Of a stretch of 64,000 bases of DNA, positions 24,820 to 31,498 are shown in pieces. Location of the stretch: positions 1 through 64,000 of the forward strand of contig JAIXKK010000101.1 of the NCBI GenBank assembly GCA_026954325.1, in the 5' to 3' direction. Within the stretch, counting starts at the first letter, position 1. Every line of letters begins with the position of its first letter. The DNA comes from Bryobacterales bacterium (GTDB lineage Bacteria; Acidobacteriota; Terriglobia; Bryobacterales; Bryobacteraceae). The notes below the pieces were generated by a model. The model did not search any database, was not told where the DNA came from, and saw only the letters and a list, made by a program, of their open reading frames with translations. The position numbers and the translations under genes were made by a program.

Positions 24820-26868
24820 CTATACCGTCACCGTGGATTTGATTATACCGGGCGGGTAGCCGCTCGTGGCGCCGCCGGCGGGCGGAGTGAACCCGCGGCC
24901 GCGTGGGATGTGCTGGTTGACGGTCCAGCGCTGCTTGATGGGATCCCAACCGGCGGTGGTGATGGCGGCCGTGATTCCGGATACCGGAGCGGTTGTGTTC
25001 CAGCCTTGCTTCGCCACGGCCCCGGTCTTCGGGTTTGTGATGTCCTTATCCGGGTCCGCGCCAACGCCCGTGAAGCCTTCGTCAATGGGCTTCAAGTCTC
25101 CCTTGGCATCCTTGAACTCGATGTTCCTGGGATCGGGATTCACAGGATCCTTCGCGGGATCGACGCCGGGTGCGGGGACCGGCGGCTTCGAGGGATCGCC
25201 GCCGGGCACAATGTCCTTTAGGGCGGCGTTGCGAGTCCGGACCCAGGTTTCATCGTCTTTGAATCGGGTGGAGGCATCAGTGGGGCTGTAGACGCCGTCG
25301 GGAGCGATGCCCTCTTCGAGACGCTTCTTGAGTTCCGGATCGCTGAGTTGCGCGCCGTGGCGATCGATGCTGTGCCCGCCATCAGCAGCCTCGTAGGCGC
25401 GGGCGGCCTTGGAGAAGGCGTCTTTGGCGGCGTCAGCGGCTTCTTTTTCCGCTTTGTTGGCCTCGTTCAGTTCTTTGCGCGCGTCCTTCAACTCGTCGAC
25501 ATCCTTTTGTGCCTCCTCGAGTTTCTTGGGCATCCCCGCCAGTTTGTCTTTGGCCTCGCCGACATCTTTGGCGATCGCCGCCTTTTCCTCCTTCAGTTTG
25601 GCGGCGTCCTTTTGCGCCTGTTCGGCGGCGTCCTTGAGTTTGCCGGCGGCTCCCTGAAGAGCCGCGGCGGCGGATCCGGCCTCGGCGGCGCCCTTCAGCG
25701 CATTCTGCTGCTGCTGGCTGAGCGCGGGCAGGTTGCCCAGAAGACCCGACTGCTCGGATTCCGCCTGCTTCAAAGCGGCTTCGAGGAGCGCGGCCTGCTG
25801 TTCCGCTTCCTTAGCTTGTTGCTCCGCCTTCTCGACGGCGCCTTTCGCGAGCGCCTCGCATTCCGGACATCCGGGGACGGTGGGGCTTGTCTTCGCCGCT
25901 ACCTTCGCCTTGAGCAGGTCGCCTTTGGCCTTGTCGAGATCGTCCTTGAGCTTTTTCTTGACGGCGTCCAACCCGTCAGCCTTCTTCTTTGCGGCAGCGG
26001 CGGCGGCTTCGGCCTCTTTGGCCTTGTCCTGAAGCTCCTTTTGCAGATTTTTCTGCTCTTCCAGCTTTTTCGCGGTGTCCTTGAGCTGAGTGGCGGCTTC
26101 TTCAGCCTCCTTTGCCTTGGCGGAGGCCTTGTCGTCGAGTTCCTTACCCTTCTGGGCGAGCGCTTCGGCGTCCTTTTTTTCTTTGTCGAGATCGTTCAGT
26201 TTGTCCGAGGCGGCTTTTTCGGCGGCCTGCAACTGTTTGTCAGCATCCTCGACCGCCTTCTTCGATTCGGCGGCCGCCTTCTGCGCCTTGTCGGCGGCGC
26301 CGGCTGCTTTGTCCGCGGCGTCGCCGGCTTCGTTGCATTTCTTCGCGGCGGCCTTCACCGCGGGGTCGGCCAGGGCGGCTTCGTAAGGAGCATTCTTCGC
26401 GTCAAACGCGGCCTGGGCCGGACCTACGGCCGCGGCAGCCTTTTTTTGGGCGGAATCCGCGCTCTTGACGGCGGAGTTGGCCTTGTTGAGTTCAATGCCG
26501 GCTTTGCCCTGCGGACTGGCATTGTTCGCCGTGATCTTGTTCTTGGCAGGGTCAGGGGAACTGGGATCGTAGTCCGCATGGTGGACCTTGTAAGCCGCGA
26601 GTTTGCCGTTCTGGTCGAGTTGCTTCGCCGCCAGATTCGCGTCGGCGGCGGCAAGGTCCGCTTTCGCCTTGTCGAGTTTCTCGCGTTCCTTCTCGCGCTC
26701 GTCGAGTTTTTTCGATGCGTCATCGAGGGCGGCTGTGTCGGCGGAAGTGATGGCCTTCGTCTTGGAATCGGCGTCCGAGGAAGCGGACTTCGCCGCGGCG
26801 GCTGCCTTGTTCGCTTCGGCCGCCTTGGTCTTGGCCTCTTCGAGCGATTTCTTGAGCGCGGGATCCAT
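24820..26868 (-). CDS. Coiled-coil effector with toxin-like C-terminal domain
   Basis: Residues 1-~495 are an Ala/Lys/Glu/Asp-rich helical rod with heptad character, broken by a Pro/Gly linker near 100-125 and by a central hinge holding a CPEC pair (residues 334-337). From about 497 the composition changes: GGHSIDRHGAQLSD, LEEGIAPDGVYSP, STRFKDDETWVRTRNAAL, a proline-rich loop, DLKPIDEGFTGVG and WDPIKQRWTVNQHIPRGRGF. This C-terminal block resembles polymorphic-toxin tips with conserved histidines (499, 504, 653). The gene starts 3 bases after the small conserved gene behind PAAR, with a putative immunity gene 16 bases downstream. The activity is not known; an RNase-like or other nuclease fold is a guess. 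Confidence 0.7.
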   Translation of the reverse strand: MDPALKKSLEEAKTKAAEANKAAAAAKSASSDADSKTKAITSADTAALDDASKKLDEREKEREKLDKAKADLAAADANLAAKQLDQNGKLAAYKVHHADYDPSSPDPAKNKITANNASPQGKAGIELNKANSAVKSADSAQKKAAAAVGPAQAAFDAKNAPYEAALADPAVKAAAKKCNEAGDAADKAAGAADKAQKAAAESKKAVEDADKQLQAAEKAASDKLNDLDKEKKDAEALAQKGKELDDKASAKAKEAEEAATQLKDTAKKLEEQKNLQKELQDKAKEAEAAAAAAKKKADGLDAVKKKLKDDLDKAKGDLLKAKVAAKTSPTVPGCPECEALAKGAVEKAEQQAKEAEQQAALLEAALKQAESEQSGLLGNLPALSQQQQNALKGAAEAGSAAAALQGAAGKLKDAAEQAQKDAAKLKEEKAAIAKDVGEAKDKLAGMPKKLEEAQKDVDELKDARKELNEANKAEKEAADAAKDAFSKAARAYEAADGGHSIDRHGAQLSDPELKKRLEEGIAPDGVYSPTDASTRFKDDETWVRTRNAALKDIVPGGDPSKPPVPAPGVDPAKDPVNPDPRNIEFKDAKGDLKPIDEGFTGVGADPDKDITNPKTGAVAKQGWNTTAPVSGITAAITTAGWDPIKQRWTVNQHIPRGRGFTPPAGGATSGYPPGIIKSTVTV

Positions 26869-26871
26869 GAC

Positions 26872-27261
26872 TTATCGCGCCCGTTCCCAGAGACTATCGT
26901 CGCGGCGGCTTTCAATCTCCGCCCATTCCTGGCGAGTGACGCGGTCCATCACCGCATTCATGCGGTCATTGGGCGCGATCGAGGGGTCGTAAAAAATGCG
27001 CTGGATGGCCGGGTGCTGGAAATAATTGGGGCCGCGCTGAAACATGCAGGTAACGAACAGCATGATGCTGTCTTCCCAGGTCAAGCCGAGGCGCTGGGCT
27101 CCCGTTTGGGCCCACAGAACCCGCTTTCGAAGAACATCGGGAGGCAAGCCGCCCACCTGTTCGGAGCACTCTTCCTTGATGAAGGCAACCAGACGGGCTG
27201 AGAAGTCCTGCCCGGCAGGCTTCTGAATGGCTTCCAATTGAACTTTGCGCAGCACGATCAT
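26872..27261 (-). CDS. Conserved small protein of PAAR effector loci
   Basis: The 129-residue protein starts at the ATG at 27261 (MIVLRKVQLEAIQKPAG), 8 bases after the PAAR stop. Helical N-terminal part (FSARLVAFIKEECSEQ), then LTWEDSIMLFVTCMFQRGP, NYFQHPAIQRIFYD and NDRMNAVMDRV. I recall similar small proteins beside PAAR or DUF4123 genes in myxobacterial and proteobacterial type VI loci, where they carry the same 'MF-x-x-GP-x-F' and 'DP-x-x-x-x-x-x-RM' pattern. The role may be chaperone or loading factor; it is not established. It sits between spike and effector genes. Confidence 0.65.
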   Translation of the reverse strand: MIVLRKVQLEAIQKPAGQDFSARLVAFIKEECSEQVGGLPPDVLRKRVLWAQTGAQRLGLTWEDSIMLFVTCMFQRGPNYFQHPAIQRIFYDPSIAPNDRMNAVMDRVTRQEWAEIESRRDDSLWERAR

Positions 27262-27269
27262 GACTGTTC

Positions 27270-28112
27270 CTAGTCCGTGGAGGCGCTCTTCAATGCCTGG
27301 CAGGCTTTTCCGCACTGGATCACCGGGGATGCATTTTCCGCGGCCTTCATCAAGGCTGCCGCGGCGGTGGCGGATGTGGGACCGGGCGCCCAGACGGAGC
27401 CTCCGCCATCGCCCACATCGCCATACTGCCCGCCGACGCCCACGGTTTCGCCGCTCCCGGTCTGGTCCGTGTGGCTGCTGGGTGAGGCCGTGCCTTCGGG
27501 AACTTCCTTCCCCGCGCCGCCCGTACCGGTTCCAGGAGGCGCGCTCATCAGTTGGGCGCGAACGCTGAGCGGCGTTCCCGGGGTGACATTGGTGGGGCAG
27601 CCCATTCCGGACTGGCCAATAATGACCGTTGCACAGCCCATGGCGATCTTGTTGGGTGGGCCGAGCGGCTCGATAATGGTATCGCCCATGCGGCAGGCGG
27701 GCATGTTGTTGATGAGGACCGTGGGGCTGCCGTCAATCACCACGCCGGGGCCGTGCGGGGGCACGGGACTGGGCGTGGTGCACATGTGGATGTCCACGCC
27801 GCCGGCGGCCATGGAAGTGATCATGCTGCTCATGGCCGCGAGAGTAGAGGTCTTGAGCGTTTGCTCGGCGGCGTAGGCGGCGGGCGCGCCGGGAGTGCCG
27901 GCGGCGGCGGCTGTCGCGGCCTCGGCGGTCTGGACGGCGATGTCGGCCGCCTGCTTAGCCGCCTGCAATCCGGCCGCTGCCGCCGCGGGCAGGCCGCGCC
28001 ATGCGAGCAGGTAGCCGATGATTGTGTTCGCGCTGCCCGGACCCGGGGTGAGCACCGGAGGAAGCGGGTGAACGACGGGATCGGTGATTCTGGCGGCTGG
28101 TCCTTGCGGCAT
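27270..28112 (-). CDS. PAAR-like spike-tip protein
   Basis: The 280-residue protein starts at an ATG behind a perfect TAGGAGGA ribosome site. After MPQGPAARITDPVVHPLPPV comes an Ala-rich helical insert (residues ~40-90). The PAAR-like core follows: VDIHMCTTPSPVPPHGPGVV, DGSPTVLINNMPACRMGDTI and PNKIAMGCATVIIGQ, with His/Cys residues that can hold the zinc of the cone tip. The C-terminal ~100 residues are Gly/Ser/Thr-rich and end with a short Cys-containing helix (VIQCGKACQALK). PAAR proteins sharpen VgrG or equivalent spikes and carry effectors. As first gene of the operon, it probably delivers the downstream coiled-coil toxin. Confidence 0.85.
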   Translation of the reverse strand: MPQGPAARITDPVVHPLPPVLTPGPGSANTIIGYLLAWRGLPAAAAAGLQAAKQAADIAVQTAEAATAAAAGTPGAPAAYAAEQTLKTSTLAAMSSMITSMAAGGVDIHMCTTPSPVPPHGPGVVIDGSPTVLINNMPACRMGDTIIEPLGPPNKIAMGCATVIIGQSGMGCPTNVTPGTPLSVRAQLMSAPPGTGTGGAGKEVPEGTASPSSHTDQTGSGETVGVGGQYGDVGDGGGSVWAPGPTSATAAAALMKAAENASPVIQCGKACQALKSASTD

Positions 28113-28261
28113 GATTCCTCCTATAGAGACTCGCGTATTTTCGGCGCAAATTGCATCACCGGGCGACTCCCGCGAAAAATTTGTCTATCACCCCATCGAA
28201 ACTTCTGTTTGGGGGAGCACCTGGCCATAGCCAAGGATACTTGAAAAGAGCTTTCAGCAGT

Positions 28262-28887
28262 TCAGCTTTCGGCTTTCAGCTTGAGAACATCCTTCAGGTG
28301 CCTCTCGAGGAAACGCCGTTCGCTTTCGTTCGTAACGAGGGCGGGCGCCTTTCTATAGCTCTGAGCGGCTTCCGCGGAGAGCCCGAGACGTCGCCGCGGG
28401 TGGGCGCGCGAAGCGTGGAGCAGGTGGTAGTTCTCGAGTTCCCCATCCGCGGCGAGGGCGTCGGCCATCGACACCGCCGCCGCGCGGTTCAGCGCAATGA
28501 CGGGTGTCGGCTGCAATCGCGCCAGCAGATCGTACAGGCGGACAATCTGCCGCCAGTCCGTATCTTCGGCCCGCGGCGCCGAACAGTGAACAGCAGCGAT
28601 GGCGGCCTGCAACGCATATGGTCCGGGGCTTTGGCGAAGTGCTTCCTCGACGAGCGGCAGCGCTTCGATAATCTGCTGGTGATCCCAGAGACCGCGGTCC
28701 TGGTCCTCGAGCAGAACGAGATCCCCTTCGGCGTTGAGGCGCGCCGGGCGGCGCGAATCGTGGAGCAGCATGAGCGCGAGCAGGGCCGTGACCTCCGGGC
28801 GGCCGCGGGGCCGTCAGCGCGCGCAGGAGCCGCGCCAGACGAATGGCCTCCGCGCAGAGGCCGGTTCGAACCAATCGATGATAAAAA
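28262..28887 (-). pseudogene. Truncated, frameshifted ECF42-type (SigJ-like) sigma factor
   Basis: Only the C-terminal SnoaL-independent helical domain of the ECF42 group remains. Frame one gives LVRTGLCAEAIRLARLL and stops matching near 28795. After a one-base shift, frame two continues VTALLALMLLHDSRRPARL, then DLVLLEDQDRGLWDHQQI, GPYALQAAIAAVHC, ALNRAAAVSMADA and NESERRFLERHL to the stop at 28262. Regions 2 and 4, which contact core polymerase and promoter, are absent upstream, where a poly-T run and unrelated sequence begin. The product cannot act as a sigma factor. ECF42 factors are normally encoded with DGPF/YCII proteins, and a YCII gene lies 800 bases away. Confidence 0.8.
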
Positions 28888-28977
28888 AAACGCGGCAATC
28901 TGTCGATCCGCGGGTAGGTCGTTCGACATCAGTGATAGAGAGGAGGTGACTTGAGGGGAATGGGCACTAGAACCACG

Positions 28978-29001
28978 ACAGACCAGGCCAGACCAGACCA
29001 G
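28978..29001. repeat. GACCAG tandem repeats upstream of the toxin-antitoxin genes
   Basis: Three copies of GACCAG occur at 28981, 28991 and, overlapping by one base, 28996, within CAGACCAGGCCAGACCAGA and the following bases. They end 21 bases before the antitoxin ATG. Position and repetition would suit an operator for the autoregulating Phd-type antitoxin. The repeats are short and could be chance. Confidence 0.35.
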
Positions 29002-29022
29002 TGGGCGTGTTAGCCTGAAATC

Positions 29023-29265
29023 ATGGTTGTGCGCAATATTTCTCAAGCCAAGGCCGAACTCTCCGCGCTGATTGAAGAAGTTCAGAAAGGAAACGCGGTC
29101 ATCCTCGCCAAGGCAGGCAAGCCAGTGGCTAAGCTGATTGCCTATCGAGGACCGGCCGGACCACGGAAACCGGGAGCGATGGCCGGGCAAATCTGGATTG
29201 CGGATGACTTTGATTCCCTTCCGGCAGACATGGCGGACGCATTTGGCATGCCGGAGCCCCGGTAG
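29023..29265 (+). CDS. Phd/YefM-family antitoxin
   Basis: The 80-residue protein begins MVVRNISQAKAELSALIEEV, the standard Phd/YefM DNA-binding domain, followed by GNAVILAKAGKPVAKLIAY. The C-terminal part (GQIWIADDFDSLPADMADAF) is the toxin-neutralising tail. Its TAG shares one base with the GTG of the PIN toxin (TAGTG), ensuring coupled translation. Such antitoxins repress their own operon; the GACCAG repeats upstream may serve as operator. Confidence 0.9.
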   Translation: MVVRNISQAKAELSALIEEVQKGNAVILAKAGKPVAKLIAYRGPAGPRKPGAMAGQIWIADDFDSLPADMADAFGMPEPR

Positions 29266-29645
29266 TGAACGTTCTCCTTGATACCCATCTACTACTGTGG
29301 TGGCTGGCCAACAGTCCATCACTTTCCAAGATTGCGCGGGAACTGATTAGCGACCCGGGGAACACGGTGTTCGTCAGCGCCGTGAGCCTATGGGAGATCT
29401 GGCTGAAAGAAAGCCTGGGTAAGCTTCGTATTCCAACGGATTTTGAGGAAAAGCTCGAGGCAGAAGCATTCGAGAACCTGCCGCTCACAGCCGCGCAGGC
29501 GCGCCAGGTAGGATTGCTTCCGTGGCATCACCGTGACCCCTTCGACCGTATGCTGATAGCGCAGGCGAAGATGGAGCAACTGACCTTGCTGACCGCCGAT
29601 GAGGCGGTGGCAGCCTACGGAAATTTCGTCAATTTTGTTGGCTGA
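29265..29645 (+). CDS. PIN-domain ribonuclease toxin (VapC-like)
   Basis: The 126-residue toxin begins at a GTG: MNVLLDTHLLLWWLANSP. PIN-domain acidic residues are visible in LLDTH, SLWEIWLKESLGKL, DPFDRMLIAQA and LTADEAV, which together bind Mg2+ for RNA cleavage. All appear intact. With the Phd-type antitoxin it forms a type II toxin-antitoxin pair. It lies in the middle of eroded genes and may have arrived by transfer, with its addiction effect helping to keep this otherwise decaying segment. Confidence 0.9.
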   Translation: MNVLLDTHLLLWWLANSPSLSKIARELISDPGNTVFVSAVSLWEIWLKESLGKLRIPTDFEEKLEAEAFENLPLTAAQARQVGLLPWHHRDPFDRMLIAQAKMEQLTLLTADEAVAAYGNFVNFVG

Positions 29646-29695
29646 TCCCGGCCAAGGACGACTGTTAGACCCGACTGACTGGAGCAACCAAGGGA

Positions 29696-30493
29696 ATGAA
29701 ATATATGCTTCTCATCTACCTCGAGGAACAGTGTCTCGACGAGGCGGAGCGCGCGCAGTGTTACATCGACTCGGCGCAGTTGGCCCAGGAACTGGATGCG
29801 AACGGCCAGTATCTGGCTGCCTCTCCGCTACATCCCACCGCTACGGCCACCAGCGTCCGCGTCCGGGAAGGGCGCACTGTCGTCACCGATGGCCCGTTCG
29901 CCGAAACGCGGGAACAACTTGGCGGGTACTTACTGGTGGAGGCCGCTGATCTCGACCAAGCCATTGCCATCGCCGAACGAATTCCGATGGCGCGCAAGGG
30001 GACGGTGGAAGTCCCCCCCGTGATTGATGTGACGGGACTTCCGTCCCGCCAATTTCAACGGCCAATGCGAGGCCGCTTTCCGTTTCTATGCACAATGCCT
30101 GGGCGGCAAGATCGTGGCGATGGTTCCCCACGCTGGAACACCGGCGGCCGCGCATCCGCCTCCCGAGTGGCAAGACAAGATCCTGCATGCCCGGTTGGAT
30201 GTTGGCGGCCAGGTGCTGATGGGCTCCGGCGCGCCGCCGGATCACTACCACTCGCCGAAGGGATTTTCGGTGACCATCGGGCTGAACGATCCGGCGGAGG
30301 CGGAGCGGATCTTTCAAGCCCTGGCGGAAAACGGAACGGTGCGAATGCCCATCCAGGAGACGTTCTGGGCTGTACGCTTCGGGATGCTGGTGGACCGGTT
30401 CGGGATCCCGTGGATGATCAACTGCGAAAAAGCTGGGCGGTAGTCCGGGCAGGGAGAATGAGGACAGGGGGAAAACCTCCTCCCCCAATCTGA
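29696..30493 (+). CDS. YCII (DGPF) protein with out-of-frame C-terminal extension
   Basis: Residues 1-~114 are a normal YCII/DGPF domain: MKYMLLIYLEEQ, ELDANGQYLAASPLHP, VTDGPFAETREQLGGYLLVE and DLDQAIAIAERIPMAR, ending GTVEVPPVIDVTG. Instead of stopping, the frame runs about 150 residues through a VOC gene in the wrong phase, giving Arg/Gly-rich sequence with no meaning. A deletion that removed the YCII stop and the VOC start explains this. DGPF proteins are typical partners of ECF42 sigma factors, whose remnant lies at 28262-28887. The domain itself may still fold, but the extension makes function doubtful. Confidence 0.65.
   Translation: MKYMLLIYLEEQCLDEAERAQCYIDSAQLAQELDANGQYLAASPLHPTATATSVRVREGRTVVTDGPFAETREQLGGYLLVEAADLDQAIAIAERIPMARKGTVEVPPVIDVTGLPSRQFQRPMRGRFPFLCTMPGRQDRGDGSPRWNTGGRASASRVARQDPACPVGCWRPGADGLRRAAGSLPLAEGIFGDHRAERSGGGGADLSSPGGKRNGANAHPGDVLGCTLRDAGGPVRDPVDDQLRKSWAVVRAGRMRTGGKPPPPI
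30051..30443 (+). pseudogene. 5'-truncated VOC/PhnB-like glyoxalase-fold gene
   Basis: In the frame starting at 30051 the sequence reads NFNGQCEAAFRFYAQCLGG, KIVAMVPHAGTPAA, ILHARLDVGGQVLMGSGAPP and FWAVRFGMLVDRFGIPWMIN, the PhnB/DUF1428-like VOC family. The usual start (about MxINPYL before NFNG) is missing; the frame upstream hits a TGA within ten codons. It is fused out of phase to the YCII gene. Internal ATGs (30114, 30120) would skip the first beta strand. Treated as a pseudogene; a short product is possible. Confidence 0.7.
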
Positions 30494-30589
30494 GTCAATT
30501 GGCTCACCGAGAGGCGCGCGGAGCGATTTCTCAAGCATCTGCGATTGGCGATTCACGTGCTAATCCCGATAATTGATATCCGGGCTAGC

Positions 30590-30997
30590 ATGCTGAATAA
30601 GACAACGTTGTCCGCAATTTGCGCCCTTGTTCACATCGCCACCCGCGAGTCCAACGCGGTGTTTTCTCCTCGCATCCTCGCCGCCTCTACGAATCGCCTA
30701 CCTGTTTGGCGAAGAAGCGGTCCGCGCGAATTCGCGGTCGAAGATCTGGTGGCGGAAGGGCCGGGAACACTGGCGTCGGCCCCGGCGCACGCCTCGCGCG
30801 GGCAGGGCGCGCGAACCAAGGACGGCTGGACTGTCGTCATTCTCCGCCCGCTGCCGGACAGGCTCTCCCCCAGGCAGCGCTCACGGATCGCCTTGGCGGC
30901 GTGGGAAGGCCCGGCAAAGGAGACCGGCGCCCGCAGGATGCGCACGGGTTCTATTCCACCGGCGGTCAGGGGGGGCCAATGGTCACTCCCTCTCTGA
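30590..30997 (+). pseudogene. Fragment of a type II DMSO-reductase-family gamma subunit
   Basis: From about 30725 the frame reads REFAVEDLVAEGPGTLASAP, then DGWTVVILRPLPDRLSP and RIALAAWEGPAKETGAR. This is the C-terminal third of the heme b gamma subunits of ethylbenzene dehydrogenase, (per)chlorate reductase and DMS dehydrogenase-like enzymes (ExxDLxAEGxGTL; GxWxVVxxRPL; xAFAVWDGxxxE). The N-terminal two thirds, including the heme-binding region, and the alpha and beta subunits are absent upstream. The end overlaps the TorD-like gene by 19 bases, the layout expected of an original gamma-delta junction. The first ~45 residues from the ATG at 30590 match nothing. Confidence 0.55.
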
Positions 30998-31494
30998 TCC
31001 GGCAGGCCGCGGAATGGCGGCTCATCTCGCTGTTGTTCGGATGTCCAGCCGGAGAGGGCTGGCACGAACAGGTGGCGGCGCTGGGGGATTCGGCGGAGGA
31101 CCCGATTCTTCGGAACGCGGACAAACTGGGCTATCTCATGCCGGAGGTGGTTCAATATTATCAGGCGTTCGCGTACGCTCCGAAAACGGAGGAAGCCGAG
31201 GACCACGTCTCGGTGGAGGCAGGATTCATCGGCTATCCGCGGCTGAAGGAGGCTTATGCATTGGCCATCGAGGATAACGAGTCCGCGGCTGTCACCGCCG
31301 CGGCGGCGAAGCGGTATCTCGAGGATCACCTCTCGGGAATGGCGCGGACGCCGGCTGCTTCCCGGGCGGAAGCCGGCATCTCTTACCTCGCCGGCGCCGC
31401 GGAGGCTCTCTTCGCCCGGGTAGGCGCTTCCAAAGCGCTGCCTGTTATTCTTCCTCGTGAAGGTGAAGACTGCGAGGTTCACCGCGGAGGCTAA
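30979..31494 (+). CDS. TorD/DmsD-family molybdoenzyme chaperone
   Basis: The ATG at 30979 gives 171 residues, all helical: MVTPSLIRQAAEWRLISLL, then EAEDHVSVEAGFIGYPRLKE and AKRYLEDHLSGMARTP. The pattern of a hydrophobic N-terminal helix, a D-H-x-x-x-E-x-G-F segment and an E/D-H-L motif is that of TorD-like chaperones, which hold apo-molybdoenzymes until Moco is inserted and Tat export begins. It follows the gamma-subunit fragment and precedes a porin gene 4 bases away. Its catalytic client is not in the window. Confidence 0.7.
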   Translation: MVTPSLIRQAAEWRLISLLFGCPAGEGWHEQVAALGDSAEDPILRNADKLGYLMPEVVQYYQAFAYAPKTEEAEDHVSVEAGFIGYPRLKEAYALAIEDNESAAVTAAAAKRYLEDHLSGMARTPAASRAEAGISYLAGAAEALFARVGASKALPVILPREGEDCEVHRGG

Positions 31495-31498
31495 TCCT

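Noticed and set aside
28250-28280. Two GCTTTCAGC copies at the end of the ECF42 remnant
   Set aside because: They are 9 bases long, 13 bases apart and partly coding. This kind of short slippage repeat is common and no other copies or a transposon end are seen.
30619-31494. A single 291-residue protein covering 30619-31494
   Set aside because: Only the part after the ATG at 30979 has family character (TorD-like). The upstream part is a phase-shifted reading of the gamma-subunit fragment.
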